From positions 434,001-498,000 of the forward strand of contig NZ_JAGPNL010000003.1 of the NCBI RefSeq assembly GCF_018069565.1: a stretch of 64,000 bases of DNA, given 5' to 3'. The notes below the pieces were generated by a model, which was not told the origin of the DNA, did no database searches, and saw only the letters and a list, made by a program, of their open reading frames with translations. The position numbers were made by a program, and so were the translations under genes. This document shows, piece after piece, positions 1 to 8,936 of the stretch (position 1 is the first letter of the stretch; each line of letters begins with the position of its first letter). This DNA is from Streptomyces tagetis (lineage in GTDB: Bacteria > Actinomycetota > Actinomycetes > Streptomycetales > Streptomycetaceae).

Positions 1-699
1 CACGGTGAGCAGTTCCTTGCGCTCGGCGAGCCACTCCAGGCGGGCGTACAGCTCCTCGCCGTGGCTGGGCCGCCGCTCGGGCACCGGACCGGCCTCCCAC
101 TCCGCGGCCAGTTCGCGCAGCTCGGCGGCGTCGCCGCGGGCGTAGGCGGCGTTGACGCGGGTGATGAACTCCTCGCGCCGGGCCCGTTCCCGCTCCTCCT
201 GGGCGAGGTCGGGGTGGGCCTTGCGGGCCAGCTCGCGGTAGAGCTTGCGGGCCTCCTCGCCGGGCCGCACCCGCTGCGGGGGCCGTACCGCCTGGTCGGT
301 GAGCATCGCGGCGGCCTCCGGGAACAGCCCGTGGCCGTCCATCCAGCCGTGCATCAGCTCCTCGACCCCGGGTATCGGCATCAGCCGGGCCCGTGCCTCG
401 TCGGCGCGGCGCAGGTCGTCGGGGTCCTGGGTGCGGGCGGCGCGGGCCTCCAGGATCTGCGCCTCCAGCTCCTCCAGACGCGCGTAGACCGGGCCGAGCC
501 GCTGTTCGTGCAGGCGAGAGAAGTTCTCCACCTCCACGCGGAAGGTCTCCAGCGCGATCTCGTACTCGATGAGTGCCTGCTCGGCGGCGCGAACGGCCCG
601 TTCCAGGCGTTCCTCGGGCCGCGGCGCACCGTTACCGGGCGGCGCCGCCGAGTCCGCACCCGCGCCGTCGCCCCCCTGCTCAGCTTCCGGGGTCGTCAC
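1..699 (-). CDS. J-domain (DnaJ-like) protein, C-terminus cut by window edge
   Basis: The reading frame runs leftward from a GTG at 697-699 to base 1 with no stop, so only the first 233 residues are seen. The first 30 residues are acidic and low complexity. A long Glu/Arg/Ala-rich helical segment with coiled-coil character follows. Near residues 155-195 is a J-domain-like helix with the sequence YRELARKAHPDLAQEE, which carries the HPD tripeptide needed to stimulate Hsp70 ATPase. Internal position of the J domain and lack of a zinc region argue against DnaJ itself. A specialised co-chaperone is inferred; its Hsp70 partner cannot be told from the sequence. Confidence 0.72.
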   Translation of the reverse strand, partial: MTTPEAEQGGDGAGADSAAPPGNGAPRPEERLERAVRAAEQALIEYEIALETFRVEVENFSRLHEQRLGPVYARLEELEAQILEARAARTQDPDDLRRADEARARLMPIPGVEELMHGWMDGHGLFPEAAAMLTDQAVRPPQRVRPGEEARKLYRELARKAHPDLAQEERERARREEFITRVNAAYARGDAAELRELAAEWEAGPVPERRPSHGEELYARLEWLAERKELLTV

Positions 700-782
700 C
701 CGGACAGCGTAGGCCACGTTTCCGGGGCCCCGGATCGTCCCCGGGGGCCCCGGCACGCCGCCCAGGCCGTTCGCCGGGGCCC

Positions 783-2366
783 TCAGACGCCGGTCTCGGC
801 CGCGACCCGCCCGGAACGCACCGCCGCGAGCAGGACGGCGTGGTCCGCCTCCGTACGGTCGGCGTAGGCGACGGCGAAGGCGGCCACGGCCGCGTCCAGT
901 TCCCCGCTCTTGCCGCAGTACCCGGCGATCAGGCGCGGGTCGGCGCTGTGCGCGTGGGCGCGGGCCAGCAGGGCGCCGGTCATGCGGGCGTAGTCGTCGA
1001 TCTGGCCGGCGGCGAGCGCGGCGGGGTCGACGCTGCCCTGGCGGTTGCGGAACTGCCGTACCTGGAAGGGCCGCCCGGCGACCGAGGTCCAGCCCAGCAG
1101 GAGATCGCTGACCACCTGCATGCGCTGCTGGCCCCGTACGACCCGGCGGCCCTCGTGCTCGGGCCCGGGGACGGCGAAGCCGGCGGTGGCGAGGTGGGGC
1201 AGGAGGACGGAGGGCCGGGCCTCCTTGACCTGGAGCACGAGCGGTTCGCCGCGGTGGTCCAGGAGCAGCACCACGTAGGACCGGGTGCCGACGCTGCCGG
1301 TGCCGACGACGCGGAAGGCCACGTCGTGCACGGCGTACCGGGCCAGCAGGGGCAGCCGCTCCGCGGGCAGCGTGGCCAGGTACCCCTCCAGGGAGGCCGC
1401 GACCCGCGCCGCCTCCGCGTCCGGCACCCGGCGCAGCACGGGCGGGGCGTCGGTGAAGCGCCGTCCGCCGTCCTCGGTGGCCTCGGTCGACCTCGCCGCG
1501 AAACGGCCGCTGGTGTTGGCCCGCGCCTTCACGGAGACCCGCTCCAGCGTGCCGAGCAGGTCGTGGGCGTCGGTGTGGGAGACGAGTTCCTCGTCGGCGA
1601 CGGCGTTCCAGGCGTCCAGCACGGGGAGTCTCGCCAGCAGCCGCATGGTGCGCCGGTAGGAGCCGGCCGCGTCGTGGGCGGCGGCGCGGCAGGTGTCCTC
1701 GTCGGCGCCCGCCTCGCGGCCCGCGAGCACCAGCGAGGCGGCGAGCCGCTTGAGATCCCACTCCCAGGGGCCGGGAACGGTCTCGTCGAAGTCGTCGAGA
1801 TCGATGACGAGGCCGCCGCGCGCGTCGCCGTAGAGGCCGAAGTTGGCCGCGTGCGCGTCACCGCAGAGCTGGGCGGCGACCCGGGTCGCCGGAGTGCGGG
1901 CCAGGTCGTACGCCATCAGACCGGCCGAGCCGCGCAGGAAGGCGAAGGGCGTGGCCGCCATCCGCCCGGCGCGCAGCGGGGTCAGCTCGGGTATCCGGCC
2001 GCGGTGGGACTCCTCCAGCGCGCTCACCGCGTCCGGCCGGCCGGGGTCCACGTCGAGGACGGCGTGCGCGGAACGCGGCACACCGCGGCGCAGCGCCTTG
2101 CCCTCGGCCCGCGGCGATCCGGTGCCCGGCCACCGCGCGAACCCGGGAACGACCGGCAGCCGCACCGGACCAGCCCCATCCGCACGCGAACCGCAGTCCG
2201 CACCCAGACCGGCGCCCGAACCCGGACCGGTACCCGAACCCGGCCCGATACCCGGACCCGCACCCGAACCAGCGCCCTTACCCGTCCCGACGCCCGCACC
2301 CGCACCCGAACCCGCACCCGCACCCAACCCGGCGCCCGTCCGCATCCTTGCCCTCGCCTCGGTCAT
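783..2366 (-). CDS. DUF2252 family protein with N-terminal Gly-Ala repeat tail
   Basis: The frame encodes 527 residues. From about residue 110 it matches the DUF2252 family, which has a kinase-like fold: the CGDAHAANFGLYG segment and the VIDLDDFDET segment resemble the nucleotide/phosphotransferase motifs of that family. No substrate is established for it. The start at 2366 is chosen because GGGGAGGA lies about 8 nt upstream; the frame stays open further upstream but without a comparable ribosome site. Residues 10-55 are almost purely Gly, Ala, Ser, Pro and Val, encoded by hexamer repeats, and make this protein longer than the 430-470 residues usual for the family. It converges with nothing and lies alone between the J-domain gene and the secreted dioxygenase. 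Confidence 0.8.
   Translation of the reverse strand: MTEARARMRTGAGLGAGAGSGAGAGVGTGKGAGSGAGPGIGPGSGTGPGSGAGLGADCGSRADGAGPVRLPVVPGFARWPGTGSPRAEGKALRRGVPRSAHAVLDVDPGRPDAVSALEESHRGRIPELTPLRAGRMAATPFAFLRGSAGLMAYDLARTPATRVAAQLCGDAHAANFGLYGDARGGLVIDLDDFDETVPGPWEWDLKRLAASLVLAGREAGADEDTCRAAAHDAAGSYRRTMRLLARLPVLDAWNAVADEELVSHTDAHDLLGTLERVSVKARANTSGRFAARSTEATEDGGRRFTDAPPVLRRVPDAEAARVAASLEGYLATLPAERLPLLARYAVHDVAFRVVGTGSVGTRSYVVLLLDHRGEPLVLQVKEARPSVLLPHLATAGFAVPGPEHEGRRVVRGQQRMQVVSDLLLGWTSVAGRPFQVRQFRNRQGSVDPAALAAGQIDDYARMTGALLARAHAHSADPRLIAGYCGKSGELDAAVAAFAVAYADRTEADHAVLLAAVRSGRVAAETGV
2202..2340. repeat. Degenerate hexanucleotide tract (CCCGNA type)
   Basis: About 140 bp consist of degenerate tandem copies of the hexamer cccgca/cccgaa/cccgga on the plus strand. 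Read on the minus strand this encodes the Gly-Ala/Gly-Ser tail of the DUF2252 protein. Because the unit is 6 bp, changes in copy number keep the frame, so the protein tail can lengthen or shorten by slippage without breaking the gene. Confidence 0.8.
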
Positions 2367-2757
2367 GGTGACCGTCCTCCCCCCGGCGGCCCCGACGGCA
2401 CCGCCGCTCGTCGGCCCGTCCGTTCCCTGTCGCGCACCGGCACCGGCGCAGACGCTACCGCCCGCGGCCCCCGCCGTACACGCCCCGCGACCAGCGGGAA
2501 CACCCCCGTGCGAGGCGCCCTCGCGGCACCGCCGCGTCCCCGCATAACGCCGGGCAGGGGGCGGGCCGGGAGGTGCCGCGGCGCCGGACGGCGGGCTTAC
2601 GGTTCCGGCGACCGCCCACGGAGCGCGCCCCCGGACCACAGCGGCCTGCCCCGCGTCCCGGGGGGCGCGCTCCCCCGCGAGCGCCCGTCATGCACACCCG
2701 TCCACCCTCCCCGGGGGCTCCCCCCGCCGGGGAGACCGAGGAGAACGAGGAACCGCC

Positions 2758-3588
2758 ATGACACCCACCACCCCCGGCGACCCCGGCGGCATCAGCCGCA
2801 AGGCACTGCTCAGGGCGGCCCTCGCCGCCGGCGCCGCCGTCCCGCTGCTGGCCGGCGGCGGCAGCGCCCTGGCCCGGGACGCCGCCCGCACCCCGGGCCG
2901 GACCCTGGCGCCGACCCCGTACTGCGACGACGGCGACGACCCGACGCCCGACCAGATGGAGGGCCCGTACTTCAAGCCGAACTCACCGCTGCGCACCGAC
3001 CTGGTGACGCCGGGCACCCCCGGCACCCCGCTCACCGTCGGCGGCTACGTCTTCGGACGCGACTGCGCCCCGCTCCCCGGCGTCCTGCTCGACTTCTGGC
3101 AGGCGGACACCACCGGCGCCTACGACATGACCGGCTACGCCTTCCGCGGCCACCAGTTCACCGACGCCACCGGCGCGTTCACCCTGCGCACGATCGTCCC
3201 CGGCCTCTACCCGGGCCGCACCCGGCACCTCCACGTCAAGGCGCAGGACCCCGGCAAGCCGGTCCTCACCACCCAGCTCTACTTCCCTGGCGAGCCGCGC
3301 AACGCCACGGACACGCTCTTCGACCCGGACCTCCTGATGACCGTCCGGGACGCGGGCGGCGGCAGGCAGGCCGGCTTCGACTTCGTGCTCGACGTGGAGG
3401 GCGGCTCGGGCCCCGGCCCCACCGACCCGCCGACCGACCCGCCGTCCGGCACCTGGGCGGCCGGCCACCCGTACGCGGCCGGCGACCGGGTCACGTACAA
3501 CGGTGCCTCCTACCGCTGCCTCCAGGCGCACACCTCGATGGCCGGCTGGGAGCCCCCCGTCGTCCCGGCCCTGTGGCACCGCGAATAG
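2758..3588 (+). CDS. Secreted intradiol ring-cleavage dioxygenase fused to a carbohydrate-binding module
   Basis: This 276-residue protein begins with a signal peptide (residues 1-39) with an SRKALL segment and an Ala-rich core, consistent with Tat export of a folded metalloenzyme. Residues 55-220 form an intradiol dioxygenase domain. The likely non-haem Fe(III) ligands are Tyr122 (GAYDMTG), Tyr151 (GLYPGR), His157 and His159 (RHLHV), which would cleave catechol-type rings between the hydroxyls. After a Pro-rich linker, residues 230-276 form a small Trp-rich module of the CBM5/12 (chitin-binding) type. The same fusion has been described as a secreted lignin-associated dioxygenase in a cellulolytic Streptomyces (Sle of SirexAA-E). 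GAGGAA lies upstream of the ATG. Its role is probably extracellular breakdown of plant aromatics. Confidence 0.9.
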   Translation: MTPTTPGDPGGISRKALLRAALAAGAAVPLLAGGGSALARDAARTPGRTLAPTPYCDDGDDPTPDQMEGPYFKPNSPLRTDLVTPGTPGTPLTVGGYVFGRDCAPLPGVLLDFWQADTTGAYDMTGYAFRGHQFTDATGAFTLRTIVPGLYPGRTRHLHVKAQDPGKPVLTTQLYFPGEPRNATDTLFDPDLLMTVRDAGGGRQAGFDFVLDVEGGSGPGPTDPPTDPPSGTWAAGHPYAAGDRVTYNGASYRCLQAHTSMAGWEPPVVPALWHRE

Positions 3589-3753
3589 GGCCGGGCAGGT
3601 CACCAACTCCACCGAGAGCACACGGACTTGCTCTCCCACGCCGCCGAGTCCGTGAGCGGGCCGGGACACCGCCGTCCCGGCCCGTCCCGTCATGAGAGGT
3701 TCCTCACACCCCCCGCCGGCGGTCCACCGGCCCCGGCCGGGAGCGAGGAGACG

Positions 3754-3791
3754 AAAAAAGAGGGCGGCATCGCCTCAGCGATGCCGCCCTC
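3754..3791 (-). terminator. Rho-independent terminator of tRNA-Leu
   Basis: A perfect 14-bp inverted repeat (3760-3773 with 3778-3791, 4-nt loop) is followed on the minus strand by six T residues. It lies 5 nt past the 3' end of the minus-strand tRNA-Leu. Confidence 0.92.
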
Positions 3792-3795
3792 TTCA

Positions 3796-3882
3796 TGGTG
3801 CGCGAGGGGGGAGTTGAACCCCCACGCCCTTGCGGGCACTGGAACCTGAATCCAGCGCGTCTGCCTATTCCGCCACCCGCGC
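3796..3882 (-). tRNA. tRNA-Leu(CAG)
   Basis: The minus strand folds as a class II tRNA with a 7-bp acceptor stem containing one G-T pair, a long variable arm (GCCCGCAAGGGC) typical of leucine tRNAs, the T-loop GTTCAACTC, and an encoded CCA end at 3796-3798. The anticodon loop TTCAGGT gives anticodon CAG, reading CUG, the dominant leucine codon of high-GC actinobacteria. A likely -10 element, TAATGT, lies about 55 nt upstream near 3937-3942. Confidence 0.96.
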
Positions 3883-3884
3883 AT

Positions 3885-4384
3885 TTGGGTGTGTCGTCCG
3901 GCTCCGTCCCCTTCGGTCCGGCGCCTTCCGACACGAGAACATTAGCACGCTGGACGGGGTGCCTTCACATCCCTTTTCCCCGGGTTCCCCAGGCCCCACA
4001 GGGCGCCGGAGGGCTCCCCGGGCACTCTTCCCGGCCCCGGCGCGTTCACGTATCAACCTCGTACCGGTCGGGCCCGTCTCCCCCCACGACGGTCGGGGTC
4101 CACGGCCCGGTGCGGGACACTGGTCGTCGGGCGCCTCTACGATCCTGGGCACGAGGACGCGCGCGAGCGCGCACCGACGGAGCCGAGGAGTTCGAGGGGA
4201 GGCTCCACCGGGAACTCCGAGAGGCGTCGACACCCGTCGACCGGGCCGACAGGGGGAACCAGCCGATCGACCGGCGCGTGGATACGATCAGTAAGCAGTA
4301 CCAGGTAGGCAGTGCGCGGACATCCGGCACGGCACGCAGTACGCAAGGCAGTGGACAGGGCGGCAGCGACGGAGGAGGTGCCCC
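3885..4384. promoter_or_regulatory. Divergent upstream region of tRNA-Leu and fhaA
   Basis: These 500 bases hold no convincing gene. The left part carries the leftward tRNA promoter (TAATGT on the minus strand). The right part leads into fhaA, with the perfect ribosome site GGAGGT at 4373-4380. Short overlapping frames here have poor codon patterns and no ribosome sites, and I reject them. The long leader before fhaA suggests that the operon promoter lies well upstream of the start codon, but I cannot place it with confidence. Confidence 0.5.
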
Positions 4385-5248
4385 ATGGGAGTCCTGAAGA
4401 AGTTCGAGCAGCGTCTCGAAGGTCTGGTCAACGGCACCTTCGCGAAGGTGTTCAAGTCCGAGGTACAGCCTGTGGAGATCGCGGGAGCGCTTCAGCGCGA
4501 GTGCGACAACAACGCGACCATCTGGAACCGCGACCGCACCGTCGTGCCCAACGACTTCATCGTGGAACTGAGCACGCCCGACTACGAGCGGCTCAGCCCC
4601 TACTCCGGGCAGCTCGGCGACGAGCTGGCGGGCATGGTCCGCGACTACGCCGGCCAGCAGCGCTACACCTTCATGGGCCCCATCAAGGTCCACCTGGAGA
4701 AGGCGGACGACCTCGACACCGGCCTGTACCGGGTGCGCAGCCGTACGCTCGCCTCCTCCTCCAGCGGCCAGCCGGGCGGCCCCGCCCACCCCGGCGCCGG
4801 CACACCCCCCGGACGGCCCCCGGGCCCCGCCGGCGGACAGCCGGGCGGCTACGGTTACCCGCCCGCCTCCCCTCCCGGCGGCGCCCCGCCCATGCCGGCC
4901 GCGCCCCCGCCGGGCGGCGGCTACGGCTACCCTCCCGCCGCGGGCGCCCACCGCCCCGCCGGCGGACGCACCCGCCACTGGATCGAGATCAACGGCAACC
5001 GCCACCAGATCTCCCGCGCGACGCTGGTGCTGGGCCGCAGCACCGAGGCGGACGTGCGCGTCGACGACCCCGGCGTCTCCCGCCGGCACTGCGAGATCCG
5101 GACCGGAACGCCCTCGACGATCCAGGACCTCGGGTCCACCAACGGCATCGTGGTGGACGGGCAGCACACCACCCACGCTACGCTCCGCGACGGCTCGCGA
5201 ATCGTCGTGGGCAGCACCACCGTTATCTACAGGCAAGCCGAAGGGTGA
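4385..5248 (+). CDS. fhaA: FhaA: DUF3662 and FHA domain protein
   Basis: The protein has 287 residues. Residues 1-120 form the DUF3662 domain (opening MGVLKKFEQRLEGLVNG) that marks FhaA homologues. Residues 125-195 are a disordered Gly/Pro/Tyr linker, and residues 205-285 form an FHA phosphothreonine-binding domain with the conserved GRS, SRRHCEI and LGSTNG motifs. In actinobacteria FhaA binds phosphorylated partners of PknB and PknA and helps regulate peptidoglycan synthesis and MurJ. AGGAGGT sits 5 nt before the ATG. It is the first gene of a five-gene set with fhaB, pstP, rodA and pbpA, followed by pknB, so it acts with the kinase and phosphatase encoded beside it. Confidence 0.95.
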   Translation: MGVLKKFEQRLEGLVNGTFAKVFKSEVQPVEIAGALQRECDNNATIWNRDRTVVPNDFIVELSTPDYERLSPYSGQLGDELAGMVRDYAGQQRYTFMGPIKVHLEKADDLDTGLYRVRSRTLASSSSGQPGGPAHPGAGTPPGRPPGPAGGQPGGYGYPPASPPGGAPPMPAAPPPGGGYGYPPAAGAHRPAGGRTRHWIEINGNRHQISRATLVLGRSTEADVRVDDPGVSRRHCEIRTGTPSTIQDLGSTNGIVVDGQHTTHATLRDGSRIVVGSTTVIYRQAEG

Positions 5249-5258
5249 TCCGGGGGCA

Positions 5259-5771
5259 ATGTCAGAGCTGACCCTCACGGTCATGCGGCTGGGTTTTCTC
5301 GCCGTACTGTGGCTGTTCGTCATCGTGGCCGTGCAGGTCATCCGCAGCGACCTGTTCGGGACACGGGTCACCCAGCGCGGCGCGCGGCGCGAGGCCGGAC
5401 GGCCCCAGCAGTCCGCGCGCCAGGGCCAGGCGCCCCCGCAACAGCGCCAGCAACCGGGCGGGCGGGCCCGCCGCAACGCCCCCACCAAGCTGGTGGTGAC
5501 GGAGGGGACCCTCACCGGCACCACCGTCGCGCTCCAGGGCCAGACCATCACCCTGGGCCGGGCGCACGACAGCACGATCGTGCTGGACGACGACTACGCC
5601 TCCAGCCGGCATGCCAGGATCTACCCCGACCGCGACGGCCAGTGGATCGTCGAGGACCTCGGCTCGACCAACGGCACCTATCTGGACCGGTCCCGGCTGA
5701 CGACCCCGACACCGATTTCGCCGGGGGCGCCGATCCGCATCGGCAAAACCGTCATCGAGCTGCGGAAGTAG
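5259..5771 (+). CDS. fhaB: FhaB: membrane-anchored FHA domain protein
   Basis: This 170-residue protein has one N-terminal transmembrane helix (residues 7-27, LGFLAVLWLFVIVAV). A basic, Gln-rich linker follows (residues 40-75), then an FHA domain (residues 80-168) with LGRAHDS, SSRHARI and LGSTNGTYL. The family (FhaB/FipA partner) recruits phosphorylated cell-division proteins to the membrane. It starts 10 nt after fhaA stops, with GGGGG upstream, so the two are almost certainly cotranscribed. Confidence 0.93.
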   Translation: MSELTLTVMRLGFLAVLWLFVIVAVQVIRSDLFGTRVTQRGARREAGRPQQSARQGQAPPQQRQQPGGRARRNAPTKLVVTEGTLTGTTVALQGQTITLGRAHDSTIVLDDDYASSRHARIYPDRDGQWIVEDLGSTNGTYLDRSRLTTPTPISPGAPIRIGKTVIELRK

Positions 5772-5864
5772 TGCTACACCAATGAATCAGCGCGAGCGGA
5801 GCGAGCACGCGGAGGCGGCCGTCACCCCCGGCCCCGGCGCGCTCCCGACCGGAGGGTGGGCAGT

Positions 5865-7463
5865 GTGGCTCGACACGACCGGCTGCATGCGGAGCCGACG
5901 GGCGAGGTGCGCATGAGTCTGTCACTGCGCTTCGCCGCCGGATCGCACAAAGGCATGATCCGGGAGGGCAACGAGGACTCCGGTTACGCCGGTCCCCGGC
6001 TGCTCGCCATCGCGGACGGCATGGGCGGCCAGGCCGCCGGCGAGGTCGCCTCCTCCGAGGTGATCTCCACCATCGTCGCCCTCGACGACGACGTGCCCGG
6101 CTCCGACCTCCTCACCTCCCTCGGCACCGCCGTGCGGCGGGCCAACGACCAGCTCCGGCAGATGGTCGAGGAGGACCCGGCCCTGGAGGGCATGGGCACC
6201 ACGCTCACCGCCCTGCTCTGGACCGGCCAGCGCCTCGGCCTCGTCCACGTCGGCGACTCGCGCGCCTACCTGCTGCGCGACGGCGTGCTGACCCAGATCA
6301 CCCAGGACCACACCTGGGTGCAGCGCCTGGTCGACGAGGGGCGCATCACCGAGGAGGAGGCGGGCACCCACCCGCAGCGCTCCCTGCTCATGCGCGCCCT
6401 CGGCAGCGGCGACCACGTCGAACCCGACCTCTCCATCCGCGAGGTCCGGGCCGGCGACCGTTACCTCATCTGCTCCGACGGGCTCTCCGGCGTCGTCTCC
6501 CACCAGACCCTGGAGGAGACCCTCGCCAGCTATCAGGGCCCCCAGGAGACCGTCCAGGAGCTGATCCAGCTCGCGCTGCGCGGCGGCGGACCCGACAACA
6601 TCACCGTCATCGTCGCGGACGTCCTCGACCTCGACACCGGCGACACGCTCTCCGGGCAGTTGTCCGACACGCCGATCGTGGTCGGCGCCGTCGCGGAGAA
6701 CCAGCTCCAGGTCAACGACAACGGCATCATGCAGACCCCGGCCGGCCGCGCCGCCGGCCTCGGCCGCCGGGGACAGCGCCGCGGCGGCGGCGAGTTCGGC
6801 CCGCCCGGCAGCGGCGACGCCGCCGGCTACGCCCCCGCGGGCGGCTTCGGGGAGTACGACGAGGGCGACTTCGTCAAACCCCGCAAGAACCGCCGCTGGC
6901 TCAAGCGGTCCTTCTACAGCGTGCTCACCCTCGCCGTCATCGGCGGCGGGCTCTACGGCGGCTGGCGCTGGACCCAGACCCAGTACTACGTGGGCACCAA
7001 CAACGACCACGTGGCGCTCTACCGGGGCATCAGCCAGGACCTCGCCTGGGTCTCGCTCTCGAAGGTCCAGAAGGACCACCCCGAGATCGAACTCAAGTAC
7101 CTCCCGCCCTACCAGCAGAAGCTGGTGGAGTCGACCATCGCCGAGGGCGACCTGAACGACGCCCGCGCGAAGATCGAGGAGCTGTCGGTACAGGCGTCCG
7201 CCTGCCGCAAACAGGCCGAACGGCGGGTCGCGGAGAGCGAGAACGCCAAGTCCGGCGAGGGCCAGGCCGGAGGCACCACGGGAACCACCCCGGCCTCCCT
7301 CACGTCCAAGGCCACGGCCGCCCCGACCGCGCCCACCGCGTCGGAGCCGCCCTCGGAACCCGGATCGACCACGTCCCCGTCCACGACCGCACCCACTTCC
7401 AGCCCCGGCCCCAGCCTCTCGGAGGAGGAGCAGAAGGTCGTCTCGCTGTGCGGTAAGCAGTAG
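5865..7463 (+). CDS. pstP: PP2C-family Ser/Thr phosphatase (PstP/Ppp)
   Basis: The N-terminal 250 residues form a PP2C domain with the metal-binding motifs NEDS, ADGMGG, GDSRAYLL, CSDGLS and GGPDNITV. A transmembrane helix (about residues 345-370, after a KNRRWLKR stop) follows, then an extracytoplasmic region ending in a Thr/Ser/Pro-rich tail. PstP removes phosphate from PknB and its substrates, so it is the counterpart of the kinase encoded downstream. I use the GTG at 5865 because GGAGG lies 9 nt upstream. The family core begins at MSLSLRF, so an ATG at 5913 (GAGG 5 nt upstream) is a real alternative start. The extracellular tail is longer than in mycobacterial PstP. Confidence 0.93.
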   Translation: MARHDRLHAEPTGEVRMSLSLRFAAGSHKGMIREGNEDSGYAGPRLLAIADGMGGQAAGEVASSEVISTIVALDDDVPGSDLLTSLGTAVRRANDQLRQMVEEDPALEGMGTTLTALLWTGQRLGLVHVGDSRAYLLRDGVLTQITQDHTWVQRLVDEGRITEEEAGTHPQRSLLMRALGSGDHVEPDLSIREVRAGDRYLICSDGLSGVVSHQTLEETLASYQGPQETVQELIQLALRGGGPDNITVIVADVLDLDTGDTLSGQLSDTPIVVGAVAENQLQVNDNGIMQTPAGRAAGLGRRGQRRGGGEFGPPGSGDAAGYAPAGGFGEYDEGDFVKPRKNRRWLKRSFYSVLTLAVIGGGLYGGWRWTQTQYYVGTNNDHVALYRGISQDLAWVSLSKVQKDHPEIELKYLPPYQQKLVESTIAEGDLNDARAKIEELSVQASACRKQAERRVAESENAKSGEGQAGGTTGTTPASLTSKATAAPTAPTASEPPSEPGSTTSPSTTAPTSSPGPSLSEEEQKVVSLCGKQ

Positions 7464-7490
7464 GCAAGCCGTGAGAGGCCCCGTCACACG

Positions 7491-8936
7491 ATGAGCAGTA
7501 CTACGAACTCGCCGACGCACCACACGTCCACGATCGGTGCCATCGGCGCACCCAGCCGCCGCAACACCGAACTGGCCCTGCTGGCCTTCGCCGTGGTCAT
7601 CCCGGTCTTCGCCTACGCCAACGTGGGCCTGGCCCAGCACGGCGAGGTGCCCACCGGGCTGCTGAGCTACGGCCTGGGCCTCGGCCTGCTGGCCGGCGTC
7701 GGCCACCTGGTGGTGCGCAAGTTCGCCCCCTTCGCGGACCCGCTGCTGCTGCCGCTGGCCACGCTGCTCAACGGGCTGGGGCTGGTCGCCATCTGGCGGC
7801 TGGACCAGTCGGAGCTGCTCCAGTCCATCCACCAGGCCGGGAACGCGGCCCCGCGGCAGCTCATGTACACCGCGATGGGCATCGCGCTCTTCGTCGTCGT
7901 GATGGTCTTCCTCAAGGACCACCGCGTCCTCCAGCGCTACACGTACATCTCCATGGCCGGCGCGCTGGTCCTGCTGCTGCTGCCGCTCGTGCCGGGCCTG
8001 GGCCTCGACGTCTACGGCGCCAAGATCTGGATTCAGATCGGCTCGTTCAGCATCCAGCCCGGCGAGTTCGCCAAGATCGTGCTGGCGATCTTCTTCGCCG
8101 GCTACCTGATGGTGAAGCGGGACGCGCTGGCCCTGGCCAGCCGCCGCTTCATGGGGCTCTACCTGCCCCGTGGCCGCGACCTCGGCCCGATCCTGGTGGT
8201 CTGGGCGATCTCGATCCTGATCCTCGTCTTCGAGACCGACCTCGGCACCTCGCTGCTCTTCTTCGGCATGTTCGTGATCATGCTGTACGTCGCCACCGAG
8301 CGGACGAGCTGGATCGTCTTCGGTCTGCTGATGTCCGCGGTCGGCGCGGTCGGCGTGGCCAGCTTCGAACCGCACATCCAGACCCGTGTGCAGGCATGGC
8401 TCGACCCGATGCGCGAGTACCAGCTCAGCCGGTCCGGCGCCACCGACGGCATGGTCCACTCCGAGCAGGCGATGCAGGCGCTGTGGGCCTTCGGCTCCGG
8501 CGGCACCCTCGGCACCGGCTGGGGCCAGGGCCACTCCGAGCTGATCCGCTTCGCCGCCAACTCCGACTTCATCCTCGCCACCTTCGGCGAGGAGCTGGGC
8601 CTGGCCGGCATCATGGCGCTGCTGCTGCTGTACGCGCTGATCGTGGAGCGCGGCGTGCGCACCGCCCTCGCCGCCCGCGACCCCTTCGGCAAGCTGCTCG
8701 CCATCGGCCTCTCCGGCGCCTTCGCCCTCCAGGTGTTCGTCGTCGCCGGCGGTGTGATGGGCCTCATCCCGCTCACCGGTATGACGATGCCGTTCCTGGC
8801 GTACGGAGGCTCCTCCGTCATCGCCAACTGGGCCCTGATCGGCATCCTGTTGCGGATCAGCGACACCGCTCGCCGCCCGGCCCCGGCCCCCGCCGCCAAC
8901 CCCGACGCCGAGATGACCCAGGTGGTCCGACCGTGA
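7491..8936 (+). CDS. rodA: RodA/FtsW-family peptidoglycan glycosyltransferase (SEDS)
   Basis: The product has 481 residues with ten or so hydrophobic helices and the SEDS signature near the end (GLIPLTGMTMPFLAYGGSS, then a final helix). SEDS proteins polymerise lipid II into glycan strands together with a class B PBP, which is the next gene. Whether it serves elongation (RodA) or sporulation division cannot be decided from sequence, so the symbol follows the usual name for this locus. The next gene begins inside its stop codon (GTGA overlap), which couples synthase and transpeptidase translation. Confidence 0.9.
   Translation: MSSTTNSPTHHTSTIGAIGAPSRRNTELALLAFAVVIPVFAYANVGLAQHGEVPTGLLSYGLGLGLLAGVGHLVVRKFAPFADPLLLPLATLLNGLGLVAIWRLDQSELLQSIHQAGNAAPRQLMYTAMGIALFVVVMVFLKDHRVLQRYTYISMAGALVLLLLPLVPGLGLDVYGAKIWIQIGSFSIQPGEFAKIVLAIFFAGYLMVKRDALALASRRFMGLYLPRGRDLGPILVVWAISILILVFETDLGTSLLFFGMFVIMLYVATERTSWIVFGLLMSAVGAVGVASFEPHIQTRVQAWLDPMREYQLSRSGATDGMVHSEQAMQALWAFGSGGTLGTGWGQGHSELIRFAANSDFILATFGEELGLAGIMALLLLYALIVERGVRTALAARDPFGKLLAIGLSGAFALQVFVVAGGVMGLIPLTGMTMPFLAYGGSSVIANWALIGILLRISDTARRPAPAPAANPDAEMTQVVRP

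Noticed and set aside
573..3695. A 1040-codon plus-strand open frame through the DUF2252 and dioxygenase genes
   Set aside because: It is Arg/Pro-rich, antisense to DUF2252 and out of frame with the dioxygenase. Long false frames are expected at this GC content.
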